Origin: Sorex araneus
Lineage: Eukaryota > Chordata > Mammalia > Eulipotyphla > Soricidae
NCBI RefSeq assembly: GCF_027595985.1
Contig: NC_073304.1
Coordinates: 218,620,000-218,683,999, forward strand
DNA: 64,000 nt
Direction: 5' to 3'
The position numbers were made by a program, and so were the translations under genes. Positions 22,423 to 33,027 of this stretch are shown piece by piece; positions within the stretch are counted from its first letter, which is position 1, and each line of letters begins with the position of its first letter. Under the pieces are notes generated by a model. The model did not search any database. It saw nothing but the letters and a program-made list of their open reading frames with translations, and had not been told where the DNA came from.

Positions 22423-23451
22423 TCAGGAAGCAGACAAGCAGGTACTAGAATTATAGATACTTGGAGAGGCTGGTTGTAAGCAGGTGGAGCCACCACTGGA
22501 CGATTTGCCCCCACCTGTCACACAACAAGTTGGTTGGCAGGAAGAGGATTGGCAGCCTCCTTGGTTACCGGAAGTGGATCCACAAGTGGGTGTGCCAGAA
22601 CACACGGTGCCACAGGAAGCTGGTTTGCAAGTGGTTGGTACAGAACAAGGAGGTGGGCAGGGAGTCACTGGCTCGCACACGAAGGATATGGAAGAAGCCG
22701 TTTGGCAGTAAAGTGGCTGGCAAGGGGAGGGCACACAGCAAGTAGGATTGCAAGAACTGAACACACAAGGTGAAGACTGGCAGGGAACAGGCATGGACAG
22801 AACAGATTGGCAAGGCTTGAAAATGTAACAGATGGGTTGATAATATGCTGATTGGCAGGGCTGGACCTCACAACTCATAGGTGGGCATGAGTCAGCTTGG
22901 CCACAAGTCGGTTGGCCTGGGCAAGATACGCAGACACTTGGTGGGCAAGGTGTGTCAGTACAAGAAGTTACCTCAGAGCAGGACGGCTGGCGGGAGTTAG
23001 GATCACCGCCCACTGACGGGTCACAGGCTGCCTGGCCTGAGCCGGATGTGCAGGCAGGTTGCTGGCTGGAGCTTGGCTGGCCGGGGCCGGGTACTTCACA
23101 GCTCTGAGCCTGACGTGCGCTGGATTCTGAACCTGAGGGCTGGCAGGAGCTCACCACACGAGGAGACTGACCGGTGCCTGACTCACCAGCTGTGTAAGAG
23201 CGAATGGGCTGGCAGACAAAACCCACACAAGTCATTGTTGGCAGGCAGGGAGGTTGGCAAGAAGTTGGTCCGCAGCCCTCGGGGACACTGCCGAATGCCT
23301 GGTGCTTTTCTTCACACGTAACCAATTGCCAGGTTCTGCTTCGGCAGGTGCTCGGCAAACAGAGCCCCTTTCGGCAGCTGCCACCATTGGAGCATACAGA
23401 GACGGGGGGCATGGCCGTGGCATTTGCAGGACAACAGCCATCCGCTGCCAT
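22423..23451 (-). CDS. KRTAP29-1: Keratin-associated protein 29-1 (hair matrix protein)
   Basis: A single-exon ORF of 342 codons. KAPs are known to crosslink keratin intermediate filaments by disulfides in the hair shaft. The N-terminus MAADGCCP, the block LCLPSTCRSRTWQLVTCEE at residues 30-48, and TCVGFVCQPI near residues 74-83 match my recollection of human KRTAP29-1, which is about 341 residues. Residues 158-310 carry CQP and CxP type repeats, followed by CCVTGG near 309. An upstream in-frame ATG would add 23 residues, but I chose the inner start because it gives the family N-terminus and lies 85 bases after the TATA box. Residues 81-157 hold only four cysteines, against sixteen in residues 158-239, so this middle part looks Cys-depleted. 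No stop or frameshift is seen. The gene is co-oriented with KRTAP16-1, 8 kb away. Assignment is from memory of the family, not a search. Confidence 0.9.
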   Translation of the reverse strand: MAADGCCPANATAMPPVSVCSNGGSCRKGLCLPSTCRSRTWQLVTCEEKHQAFGSVPEGCGPTSCQPPCLPTMTCVGFVCQPIRSYTAGESGTGQSPRVVSSCQPSGSESSARQAQSCEVPGPGQPSSSQQPACTSGSGQAACDPSVGGDPNSRQPSCSEVTSCTDTPCPPSVCVSCPGQPTCGQADSCPPMSCEVQPCQSAYYQPICYIFKPCQSVLSMPVPCQSSPCVFSSCNPTCCVPSPCQPLYCQTASSISFVCEPVTPCPPPCSVPTTCKPASCGTVCSGTPTCGSTSGNQGGCQSSSCQPTCCVTGGGKSSSGGSTCLQPASPSIYNSSTCLSAS

Positions 23452-23535
23452 GCTGCTGGGCCTGACCTTGAGGGCAAGCTGCGGATTCAGATTCAGAAGC
23501 CTTCGGAGTTTGCCAGACATCTGGCCCCAAGGGGC

Positions 23536-23542
23536 TTATATA
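23536..23542 (-). promoter_or_regulatory. KRTAP29-1: TATA box of KRTAP29-1
   Basis: The minus strand reads TATATAA within a GC-rich stretch, 85 bases upstream of the chosen ATG. This is the spacing expected for a short KAP 5' UTR, and the other two KAP genes here have the same arrangement. Confidence 0.8.
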
Positions 23543-23574
23543 GTCCTTCCCTGTGGATGTGGGGCTGACCCACA

Positions 23575-23632
23575 GCATCTTTTCCTTGTTATTGTTTCCA
23601 CTCCTTCGAATACAAACATCTGATTAGCAGGC
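23575..23632 (-). promoter_or_regulatory. KRTAP29-1: Shared KAP upstream block (KRTAP29-1 copy)
   Basis: Begins about 33 bases upstream of the TATA box. On the minus strand it reads CTAATCAGATGTTTGTAT, then TGGAAACAATAACAAGGAA, then GATGC. Similar sequence lies at the same place upstream of KRTAP16-1 and KRTAP17-1. The TAAT core resembles a homeodomain site and the AACAATAACAAGG part a SOX/LEF-like site; these factor assignments are inference. Confidence 0.65.
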
Positions 23633-23639
23633 TTCAGGA

Positions 23640-24262
23640 GCCTGGGAGATGCTGTCCTCACAGTGGGAACTTGTCTGTTGAGCTGGGAGTTCTCTTTGCC
23701 GTGTTTGGATTCCCGGATGCCACCCTGGCTCTGGAATGAGCTGTCTCTCATTTACAGGTTGCTCTTCAGCCTCCCCGAAGCGGCCTCGGCCCACACTACC
23801 CCCTCATCAGGAGGCCACAGCCCTGCCAGAGCAGCCCAGTCCTCTACTAGGAATGCAGCCCTGCCTTTCCTCCCCTCCAACAACCAGGAAACGATGCTTT
23901 GAGCTTGTGGAGGGAGGCCCACAGAGGGAGGCCCAAGTCAAAGATGGTGGTTGAAGGAAATTAGGAGCCAAGTCCCAGTACTGCAGGCAGGGAGATTTAA
24001 AATAAGGTCTGGACAATGTGGGCTGGGCGAAGACCTTGTGTCCAAGCAAACCCAGTCCATAGTCATGAAGGCCTTTGACATACAGACTCTTTCTAGGGGC
24101 CCTAAAAATCTTGGAGATGCAGAATTTCAGGTTCATGGCATCTTCTGGATCTCCAGGGAAGAGACTCTCCAACACTGGAAAAAGGCCAAGCTAAGAATAC
24201 CAAGGAAAACCATCAACAGTTCCCTTCTCTCCCCACAAAATTTGGGGATGAAGGACAGTTTA
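23640..24262. other. Unassigned sequence upstream of KRTAP29-1
   Basis: Moderately GC-rich near 23750-23900. A block at 24031-24070 recurs at 26173-26212. No gene recognised. Confidence 0.4.
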
Positions 24263-24275
24263 GAAAAACTGTATA

Positions 24276-24459
24276 GGGGCCGGAGCGATAGCACAGCGGG
24301 TAGGGCGTTTGCCTTGCATGCAGCCGACCTGGGTTCGATCCCCGGCATCCCATATGGTCCCCTAAGCACTGCCAGGAGCAATTCCTGAGTGCAGAGCCAG
24401 GAGTAACCCCTGAGCATTGCTGGGTGTGACCCAAAAAGCAAAAAAAAAAAAAAAGAAAA
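24276..24459 (+). mobile_element. SINE family A, full length with TSD
   Basis: The 13-bp duplication GAAAAACTGTATA lies at 24263-24275 and 24460-24472. Near-intact head (GGGTTCGATCCCC) and an A-rich tail. Confidence 0.95.
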
Positions 24460-24599
24460 GAAAAACTGTATAAAAACGCATTTTACAGGAGTGCTGAAAT
24501 TTTAAATAGGGTGCTCAAGCTGGAGTTAAATTTTTAACTGGATGGTGATATTGGAGTCCAGAGGCATCCAGAGCAACCAGAGCGTGTTGCTCTCTTCCG

Positions 24600-24770
24600 A
24601 GATTTATTTGTGAGTCTCTGGATCATGGCCGTTAATGAGTTTATATGGTTCTCAAAGGCAGTTCATGGGCATGACTGCCAGGAAGCCGGAAGTGCAGAGA
24701 GATGGAGAGATGGGGCCCATTCCTGACTCCACGCGAGCTTGGAGGCTTCAGTAACAAATCCCGCGTATCT
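24600..24770 (+). mobile_element. RTE 5'-leader-like fragment
   Basis: GAGTCTCTGGATCATGGCCG, then CATGGGCATGACTGCCAGGA, match the module at 13240-13385. Confidence 0.5.
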
Positions 24771-24874
24771 GGGCTTTTCAGCGGATTCACTTCTCATACT
24801 TTATGTCACTGATATACCAAGAGTAGCACACCACATTTGATGGTGTAAAGTAGAAGTCAATCAATCTTGTTCAA

Positions 24875-24887
24875 TACATATATATAT

Positions 24888-24918
<31 letters not shown>

Positions 24919-24930
24919 CATATATAAGCA
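24875..24930. repeat. (TA)n/(CA)n microsatellite
   Basis: Alternating TATA and CACA dinucleotide runs. Confidence 0.9.
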
Positions 24931-25083
24931 CACAAGGCTCAACCTGTAACAACATGTTAGTGTTCTCTTATACACGGGCTTAATGGCTCCAAGGTGAGAT
25001 ACACAAATTTCACACACTTTCCTCTAAGGAACCCTTTTTGGATAATTTTTAGTGAATTATTCATAAAAGCAATACAAAATAAA

Positions 25084-25232
25084 TCACATAGCATCTGCCT
25101 GGGGCAGGCTTGAGTGGTGGTGGGAAAATTCAAAATAATAGTGGTAGGAAGGTATAATGGTGGTGGGATTGGTGCTGAAATATTGAATGTAATAAATCAT
25201 TTTGAACAACTTTATAAAAATAAAAATAAAAA
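25084..25232 (+). mobile_element. Mini L1 3' end fragment
   Basis: GCATCTGCCTGGGGCAGGCT, then TGCTGAAATATTGAATGTAA and an AAATAAAAA tail, resemble parts of the 3' ends at 34880 and 50200. Confidence 0.55.
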
Positions 25233-25235
25233 AGC

Positions 25236-25656
25236 ACATTTTACGGAGGCAAAGGTGTATATCCCCATTTGGGGGGGTGTCACTTGCCTCTCTGAGATGT
25301 GTCATCCCTTTATTTTATTTCATTGTGCACATTCTGTCTTAAAGATCTGCCTACTCAGCTTGGGGTGACTCCTCTTTTCCTTCCTTCGTTTCACAGGTAA
25401 ACTCATCTTACATCTCTGTTCATTTCCCTCCTGAAATTCTTTCTTAAAGAACATGCAGACACTTCAGCGTCTCCACCTCCTTCTAGAACCTCCCCATGTG
25501 GCTCTCCTGAAATTCCCTTTACAGTATCACTAATAATTAGAACAGTAACAATAGTTTCCATTGGTGGCACACTTGTTCTATTCCAAGTCCTTGGTTGCAT
25601 TTTTCACTGAATCACATTGCCAACTTAGTATAGTGGTCACCGCTGTTAGAGACATC
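25236..25656. other. Unassigned intergenic sequence
   Basis: Nothing recognised. Confidence 0.4.
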
Positions 25657-25671
25657 AAAACTAACTTAGAG

Positions 25672-25848
25672 GGGCCGGAGCAATAGCACAGCGGGTAGGG
25701 CGTTCGCCTTGCACGCGGCCGACCCGGGTTCGATCCCCGGCATCCCATATGGTTCCCCAAGCACTTCCAGGAGTAATTCCTGAGTGCAAAGCCAGGAGTA
25801 ACCCCTGAGCATCGCTGGGTGTGACCCAAAAAGCAAACAAAAAAAAAA
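25672..25848 (+). mobile_element. SINE family A, full length with TSD
   Basis: The 15-bp duplication AAAACTAACTTAGAG lies at 25657-25671 and 25849-25863. Well preserved. Confidence 0.95.
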
Positions 25849-25863
25849 AAAACTAACTTAGAG

Positions 25864-26745
25864 AGTTTTAAATGATAGCCCCCTCCCAGGTTATGTAAGC
25901 AATAAGGGATAGAAGCAGATTGAAAGTTAGGCCAGAAGGACCCTGAAATCTTCTGATCTTATCCAGGTTAGACACCCTGACCCAGAGGCCTGGGGGAATG
26001 GGGACTGAAATGCAGCAGGAGTGATTTAAAGCATACAAGAGCATCAACAGTCTGTGAGTCCTGTGAATATGTAAACACGGTCACAGCACTGCTATACTGA
26101 CCTCACTGTGCAGTGGCTGCCGGATTGAGACTATCTTGTTTAAAGGGCCTCTCCTGTCCTCCTTTCCTCTGGGACTTTTGTGACCAAGAAAACCCAGTCC
26201 ATAGTCATGAAGACCTTGTGTCCTCTCAAGGCCTTGAGTGTGTGGGCTCTCCACCACTGTCACCTCATCCTCCCTCACTGTTCCATTCGAAGTTCCTTCT
26301 GGAACTGCAGGTGCAATGGAGGGTTCCCGGCTTTGGCAGCTCTATGGGGCTGGCTCTGCTGAAAAAAAAAAATCACTTTTTGTGTGTGTGTGTGACTTTT
26401 CAAAATAAACTATCATCATCACCCAAGTGCTCTAAGTACCAACAGTTCATCCATTGCATGGCTTTTGCTCAGCTTAGTTTTGTTCAATAATTAAATATAT
26501 ATATATAACTTTTTTCTCTTCAGTTATAGAAAATTCTGGAAGATACTTTTCAACATATGTCAATGACAAAATGCTTTCTCCTTGGCATCTTCCTTGCTCT
26601 CATTTTTAAAAGAAGATTTTGTTTTTTATTCAGAAAATGCCTGCGAAGTCCTTGCCTTGTCATTTTAATGACTTTCATCACCTTCCCTTTTTTGTTTGCT
26701 TTTTTGGTTTGGGTTGGTTTTTTAGTTTTTGTTTCATTGGGGGGG
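25864..26745. other. Unassigned intergenic sequence
   Basis: Includes the block at 26173-26212 that is shared with 24031-24070, and a short (GT)n at about 26380. No gene recognised. Confidence 0.4.
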
Positions 26746-26747
26746 CG

Positions 26748-26905
26748 GGGTTCACTCCCAGTGTTTCTCAGGGTTTACTCCTTTCTCTGCACTTAGGTAT
26801 TACTCCTGGCAAGCTTGTGGGACCATATGGAGTGCTGAGGATCAAACCTACACTGGCTATGTGCAAGGCAAGTGCCATACCTACCATACCATAGCTCCAG
26901 CCCCT
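26748..26905 (-). mobile_element. SINE family A, diverged, reverse
   Basis: TTCTCAGGGTTTACTCCT, then GGGACCATATGGAGTGCTGA and CATAGCTCCAGCCCC; older than the copies with clear duplications. Confidence 0.8.
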
Positions 26906-27185
26906 CCTCTGCCTTCCTTTGGATGTCTCAGCTTCAATTGTTTTGTTTGCCCTCCATGTCATTGCTATTTGTTTTGCAAGCAACATGAATCCCTCCACTA
27001 TGTTTTATTCCTAAATGCCTAAATCCCCAATTTTCCTTTCCCAAGAGGAAACAATTTGTCTTACCTGGTAGGTCAATCAAATAAGGGCTTGAATATACTT
27101 GAGAAACTAAGCCCATTCCAATCAGAAAAAAAAAAAGGTACAGCATCCTGTACCCATACAAACCATAGTTTTTGTTTAAAAGTTT

Positions 27186-27364
27186 GTTTGTTTGTTCATT
27201 TTTGCATCACACCTGGCTATACTCAGGGGTTACTCCTGGCTCTGCGTCTCAGGAATTACTCCTGGCGCGGTGCTTGGGGGACCCTATGGGATGCTGGGAA
27301 TCGAACCCGGGTCGGCCGTGTGCAAGGCAAATCCCCTACCCGCTGTGCTATTGCTCCAGCCCCC
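27186..27364 (-). mobile_element. SINE family A, full length with TSD
   Basis: The 14-bp duplication TTGTTTAAAAGTTT lies at 27172-27185 and 27365-27378. Confidence 0.93.
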
Positions 27365-27392
27365 TTGTTTAAAAGTTTTATATCTGATGCAG

Positions 27393-27645
27393 GGCTGGAG
27401 TGATAGCACAGCAATTAAGGCGTTTGCCTTGCATGCAACCGACCCGGGTTCGATTCCTCCTTCCCTCTTGGAAAGCCTGGCAAGCTACCGAGAGTATCTC
27501 ATCCACACAGCAGAGCCTCGCAAGCTACCCAGGCATATTCGATATGCCAAAAACAGTAACAACAAGTCTCACAATGGAGACGTTACTGGTGCCTGCTCGA
27601 GCAAGTCAATGAGCAAAGGGATGACAGTGATACAGTGATACAGTG
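27393..27645 (+). mobile_element. SINE family B, full length with TSD
   Basis: The 13-bp duplication ATATCTGATGCAG lies at 27380-27392 and 27646-27658, directly beside a family A copy. The tail is (GATACAGT)n, with no poly-A. Confidence 0.95.
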
Positions 27646-27906
27646 ATATCTGATGCAGATATAAGATTTTGTGAAATGAGGGAAGTACAGGGGTAGCCTC
27701 CAGAAGGGAGTCTACCACTTATTTCTTTACTCACCTCTGTCACCCATGGAACTGACTTTGGAGGTTTAGGACTGATGAAAGTCAGCTTTGAGCGCCTGCA
27801 TAACACTGAATTTCCATATCACCAGCTCCACATGACAATTGTCAAATTGTACCTGAATTCCATTTGATCTATTTTACTCTGATTCGCTTCTTTACCCCAC
27901 TTCCAC

Positions 27907-27908
27907 TT

Positions 27909-27956
<48 letters not shown>
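27907..27956. repeat. (CA)n microsatellite
   Basis: About 24 uninterrupted CA units. Confidence 0.97.
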
Positions 27957-27960
<4 letters not shown>

Positions 27961-28490
27961 ACCCTTTTAGTATGTTGGTAGAAGAGTGTAAGAGGCTATG
28001 TTCTAATATCTAACCTGGTAATTATAGTTGACAACACTGGACTGCATAATTGAAATAGCTTGTTAAAAGAGTAGACTTTAAATGTTCTCAATAAAGGGAG
28101 AAAACCAAACAAATATGTGAGATAATGGAGAAATTCTTTTATTGAATATATGTATACTAAGTGATCTCAAGATGATTTAAGCATTTAAAGGTATTTATCA
28201 CATATACCTCAATAAAGCTGGAAAAATAAGCATTTTTGTTGGAACAACTTTCATTCTGCTGTGTCTTAGGCATTGAAGATAATGAATTTCACCAATGACT
28301 GTTAAATTTTCTTGATCACATCAAGACATATGGTGATGAATAAAAAATAGAAACTTTGGATAGAAGCTTTGGGTAATTGGATTTTTGGTCATTTATATAT
28401 TATCTACTGGATGTGTGGTTTGTTCTAAATGTTATATTTAATATCATCATGAATCACACGAATCATGAAATCCATTGATCATAGATTTCT
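27957..28490. other. Unassigned AT-rich intergenic sequence
   Basis: Nothing recognised. Confidence 0.4.
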
Positions 28491-28493
28491 TGA

Positions 28494-28668
28494 GCAGGCT
28501 CAGTAACCTCTCCATTTGTCCCATCCCTGAGATTTTAGAAGCCTCTCTCCACTCAGCCCTCCCAACAATGCCGCACTGGAGGCTCTTTCAGGGTCAGGGG
28601 AATGAGATCCAGCTTGTAACTGGCTTTAGCATATGAATACACCATGGGAAGCTTGCAAGGCTGTCCCA
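28494..28668 (-). mobile_element. SINE family B, long variant fragment, reverse
   Basis: CCATCCCTGAGATTTTAGA, then TTCAGGGTCAGGGGAATGAG and CATATGAATACACCATGGG, match the element at 17905-18423. Confidence 0.8.
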
Positions 28669-29059
28669 ATTCAATAATATCATATATAAAAATATCCATG
28701 GGTTTGAGTAATAATTGCAAAAGCCATGGTCCCAGATGTTTAAATCCAAAAATCTAAAATCCTGAAAATTATCATAGTGAAAGACTAAAATCCCAAAATC
28801 AAATTTTGGAAAACTCATTAAAAGACATGCATTTATATAAGTAAAAGGGGATTTACTGAAGAAACTTAGGAAAACACAATTGAACGTGTCACAGGTGACT
28901 TTACACAATAAACTATATTATCAGGAGAAATTTTATCTTTCACAAATACATATGTACACTAAAATGTATCTTTATTTGTTGAGTCTCATTTATCAAAATG
29001 TGTTTTGTTAATGCTGGGGAATCTCTATGTCAGCAAGTGTCTTTAGTTCAGAAAGTGCT

Positions 29060-29200
29060 GAGGGACCAGAGAGTACAAGAGTTAAGACACTTGTCTTGCA
29101 TGTGTTTGATCCCTGACACTGAGTCTGGTCTCCCAAGTACCTCCAAGAGTTATCTCTGAGCACAAAGCCAAGAATTGGTTTTGTTGGGCCAAACCCACCC
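29060..29200 (+). mobile_element. SINE family A, diverged
   Basis: GAGGGACCAGAGAGTACAAG, CTTGTCTTGCATGTG, then CCAAGAGTTATCTCTGAGCA keep family A order. Confidence 0.65.
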
Positions 29201-31100
29201 AAAAGAGAAGGTGCTGACTTGTTGGATTCTTGAAGGATGCTGTCTGAAGGCAAAACTGGCATAATGTGAAAGGGCAGAAGTCGCACAGGATTGAATGATT
29301 TGGCGGGAATATATTCTTATATCTTTTGCTTGAATCTTCATTTTTATCTGTTTTTCAATATTTCAACTTCAAAACTCAGGATTATAGGTGTTTGAAACTG
29401 TTCTCAGGATTACCATCAACATCAAATATATCCATTTGTGTGTATGCTTCTGTATGTGCATATGCACATGTATGTATACTGTCTGTATGTGTTATTTTGG
29501 AACCCGAGGCCTCTGAGGCTTGTATATGTCAACTAACATTCCACCAATAAGTGTCTCCCAGATGCTGCACATGCCAGTTTCTAATCATTTTCACAACAGC
29601 AAAACATCCCGTGTTTATATCACAATTTTGCACAAATATGCAAATTTTCTAGTCTCTGCTGAGGTCAGATGGATCATTTAATCTTTATATTCATTTGTAA
29701 AATAGTAGAATAGTAGAAAAGATTCCCTGTAATTGCCGTGGTACACAAGATACATGGGTCCCATGCCTTATCCTGAGATTTAAAGTCCTGGCCTATTCCT
29801 CATTTAACCGGAAGAAGATGAAGAAAAATCCAGAAAAATCCGAATAACCTGATAAGACAGCTCCAAAACCAAAGTACCTAAGAAAGTTCTTGTTGACTTT
29901 CTCCCTCTGCTGCTGTCTTACTCAGAGGTTTTTCAAATAAGGATAATCCTACCCCAGGGGATGTTCGTCAATATCTAGATTTGCAGTCATGGCACTCAGG
30001 GAATACTAACATCTAGTTGAAACAGAAAAAACATCAAGTCTAGTGTCCTATGTAGGCTTCACAGGACAGCCTACAGTTTGCAGCAAAAAATTATCTGGTC
30101 CAAATTGTCAAAAGTACCAAAGTTGAGAGTACCTGTGCTCAGGGTCAGCCTAACCTGCTTCTTGAGGATAGGGGGTAGCTCTACACTCTTTTGTAAGTAT
30201 GCAGAGTTATGCTTAAAGAGACTCTTCCTTTAGGGACTACAGAGTTTATGTATGAATTTACAAAAACAATGTTTCTGAGAGGGCCTAGATGATCCTATGA
30301 AAACCTCTTGAGCAAGAAATCCAGGTTGACTTCCTTATTGTAAGAATAAATCACTCCTTGTTATTTTCATCCCTGGTAACTTCAAACTCATTGACTTTCT
30401 TTCCAATCTATCTATACTTAAGACCTCTCTTTAGTTCTCTGCATCAAAGCCAGAGGGACATTCCAAAACCCAGTATTCTTTATATCTCTGCATTCAGTCC
30501 CTTGATGCCTTCCTATCAACTCTGTGCCAAACCCAAACACTTATATCTAGCATATAAAACTCAGCAAGGGAAGGTCAGTGTTTACTCATCTGACCTCAGA
30601 GCTCACCTGAGCACCCCTCACTGCATACCTCTGCCCCAGCCTCACCTAATGGACAATGCAGTCACTCATCTATTTGTGTATATTTCCTTGCCTGGAAAGG
30701 TCTTCCTTCCTGTTTTCTAACTGGTTAATTCCTACTTGTGCTGCAAGACTCAGCTTCAGTATCACAAGAACCTTTCCCAGATTCCCTTGCTACATTCAGT
30801 GTCCTGTGTTGTGTCCTGGCCTCTCTCCCAGTTATTCACACAATGGAATACAGTCATTGTCTCAACCTGATCAGCCCATCAGAGAGGGAGCCGTCGGAGA
30901 GAAGGCACTGAGACGTTCATCTTTCTCTCAAGAGAACCTAACCTATACCCTGGAACCTCAAAGCTAATGTTTCTTAAATCATGGGGAGATGAATGGAAGA
31001 AATGATGGATGAAGTTGTTCTCAGAGATTAAGCAAGTCAGCTGCTGAGAGTATTATATTAACAAGACAGCAATGAGAACATGCCACTTCAACTTAGCTGC
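29201..31100. other. Unassigned sequence with a probable L2 remnant
   Basis: At about 30630-30860, CTTGCCTGGAAAGGTCTTCC, then CTGCAAGACTCAGCTTCAGT and CCTTTCCCAGATTCCCTT resemble the 3' end of an ancient L2 LINE. The rest is unique. Confidence 0.4.
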
Positions 31101-31101
31101 T

Positions 31102-31107
31102 TTTATT
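31102..31107 (-). terminator. KRTAP16-1: Likely polyadenylation signal of KRTAP16-1
   Basis: AATAAA on the minus strand, 393 bases past the TGA stop, similar to the distance in both neighbouring KAP genes. Confidence 0.65.
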
Positions 31108-31499
31108 GAACAGTTAAATATCTTCACCTCGTAGACGTTCCCAAGGAACAGATGCGTGCACCGCGAGGGAGTATACACAAGAGGTGGGGGTGGGGGTAAC
31201 CACTTTGGCCAGGAGAAAGACTCCTGATGCAGAAAGATGCAGCAAAGCGGCACATCTCAGCTTGTCAGCAACTGCAGAAGACAGGAACGCACAAAGTTCC
31301 TTATTCAGTGTCTAGGAGGCCTTCATCTGGACTGTTTGGAACTGACATTTCTAGTGAGTTCTTTGAAGCAAGTGCAAAAAGCAAGTGATGATGTAGAAAG
31401 AAAAGATTCTAGCTTCATCCTGAGGAGCTTGGGAGAGCGCAGTCAAGCTTTCTTTCTAGCTCTTGGCTTATTTTTCAGGAATTGATGGCTGAGGTCAAT

Positions 31500-32897
31500 T
31501 CAACTGTTGGCGTTCTTGGGGGCAGCCTTGGGAGTAGCCGGCTGGTTAGATGCAGTGTCACAGGCAGGGGGGCTGGCAGGCTTGGGCTCAGTAGGCTGGC
31601 AGGGGCTGACATCAACGACTTCCCCAACCTTGTCGGGTGTTGAGTCACCGCAATCCGGTTGGGTGGGAGTGGAATCCTTGCCATCTGTTTTATAGGTGTC
31701 AATACTGGTCAGGCGAGAGCAGACAGGGCGGTAACAGATAGAAGTGATGCGGGTAGGGGGACGCAGGATGGAGTAGCATGGGCGGTAGCAGCTGGGGCGG
31801 TAGGAGATGGAAGTCACGTAGGGCTGTCTATAGGTGATGGGTCCTGAGAAGATGGGGCGGCAGATGGGGCGACAGGGAATTGAGGTCGTATAGGACGGTC
31901 TGCAGGAGCTTGGTATGTAGAAGCTCTTCGCACAAGGTGGTTGGCAGACGGCAGATGCAGAAGACCCTGGACGGCAGCTGAGGGGCTGACTGGAGGAGGG
32001 AGGTGAGCAAGGAGCAGGCTCAGAAGACATGGGCCGTTGGTAGCGCTTGACTATGTAGCAGGTAGTTGGACACGAACTAGACACACAGATGCTGGCAGAG
32101 CAGGGGCTGGGCTCAGGGCAGATGGGCTGGCAGATGCTGGCGACACAGCAAGAGGGCTCTGAACAAGGGTCGGAGCCACAAGGTGGTTCACAAGGACTCG
32201 AAACACAGCAGACAGAGGGCATGCAGACGGGCTCGCAGACCAGAGCCATGCAGGGAGCTGGCTGGCAGACACTGGCCTCGGAGCAAGGTGGCTCACAAGG
32301 ACTGGGATCACAACACACAGCTGGGCAGCTGGTGGCCACCGAGCAGACAGAGGAGCAGATGCTCGGCGAAGGGCACACGGGCTGACAGCAAGCGGGCTCA
32401 CAGATCATTGGCTGGCAGGGAGTCGGCATAGCACAGACCGACGAACAGCAGCTGGGCTCACAGACCATCGGCTGGCAGCAGCTGGGCTCACAGACCATCG
32501 GCTGGCAGCAGCTGGGCTCGCACATGGGTTTGCAGAGCATGGCCTGGCAGGTTGCGGGCATACAGAGGACCGGCTGGCAGGAAGGGGTCTCGCAGCACAC
32601 AGGTTGCACACAAGCTGGCTCGCAGAGGGTGGCCTCACAGCACACGGGCTGGGCACAGCTGCTCACAGAGCAAGCCGGCTCGCAGAGCACGGCCTCGCAG
32701 CTCATGGGGCACGGAGGTGGGCCACATTGCGGGCCACAGCTTGAGGGGTCGCAGCTCTCTTCACAAGTCACCAGCTGCCACGTCTGACTCTGGCAGGAAC
32801 TAGGCAAGCAGATCGGCGCTCCACAGCTCACGTCCGTAGAGCAGAGAGACATGGCGGGCACTGAGGGGCAGTTTCTTGAGCAGCAGCTTGCAGACAT
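31500..32897 (-). CDS. KRTAP16-1: Keratin-associated protein 16-1 (high-sulfur hair matrix protein)
   Basis: A single-exon ORF of 465 codons ending in TGA. The start MSASCCSRNC and the block ICLPSSCQSQTWQLVTCEES at residues 29-48 match my recollection of human KRTAP16-1, which is about 517 residues, so this copy is shorter, probably through loss of repeat units. Domains: N-terminal head 1-50; Cys-Pro-Ser-rich repeats (CEPSC, CQPV, CCEAT types) at 51-280; a Tyr/Arg/Ser region with repeated YRP and CRP at about 326-403; and a Cys-poor, charged and Pro-rich tail at 404-465. The decapeptide CQPMVCEPSC occurs twice in tandem at 131-150. An upstream in-frame ATG would add 34 residues but overlaps the region near the TATA box, so the inner ATG is preferred. 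The gene stands between KRTAP29-1 and KRTAP17-1 on the same strand, and no break is seen. Confidence 0.93.
   Translation of the reverse strand: MSASCCSRNCPSVPAMSLCSTDVSCGAPICLPSSCQSQTWQLVTCEESCDPSSCGPQCGPPPCPMSCEAVLCEPACSVSSCAQPVCCEATLCEPACVQPVCCETPSCQPVLCMPATCQAMLCKPMCEPSCCQPMVCEPSCCQPMVCEPSCCSSVCAMPTPCQPMICEPACCQPVCPSPSICSSVCSVATSCPAVCCDPSPCEPPCSEASVCQPAPCMALVCEPVCMPSVCCVSSPCEPPCGSDPCSEPSCCVASICQPICPEPSPCSASICVSSSCPTTCYIVKRYQRPMSSEPAPCSPPSSSQPLSCRPGSSASAVCQPPCAKSFYIPSSCRPSYTTSIPCRPICRPIFSGPITYRQPYVTSISYRPSCYRPCYSILRPPTRITSICYRPVCSRLTSIDTYKTDGKDSTPTQPDCGDSTPDKVGEVVDVSPCQPTEPKPASPPACDTASNQPATPKAAPKNANS
32461..32520 (-). repeat. KRTAP16-1: Two tandem 30-bp units inside KRTAP16-1
   Basis: Units 32461-32490 and 32491-32520 differ at one base; each encodes one decapeptide of the Cys-rich domain. 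Confidence 0.95.
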
Positions 32898-32986
32898 GAT
32901 GAAGGGGCCTTGGTTCCTTTGCGAGAGTGGAGAGCCTGCCGCCTGCTGCCTCCTGCCTGGACTGACTGACCCTCGGAGGCCCTGGC

Positions 32987-32993
32987 TTTTATA
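32987..32993 (-). promoter_or_regulatory. KRTAP16-1: TATA box of KRTAP16-1
   Basis: The minus strand reads TATAAAA, 90 bases before the chosen ATG. Confidence 0.82.
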
Positions 32994-33027
32994 CCCCATC
33001 CCAGGCCCAGGCTGTATGGGCCCCCCA

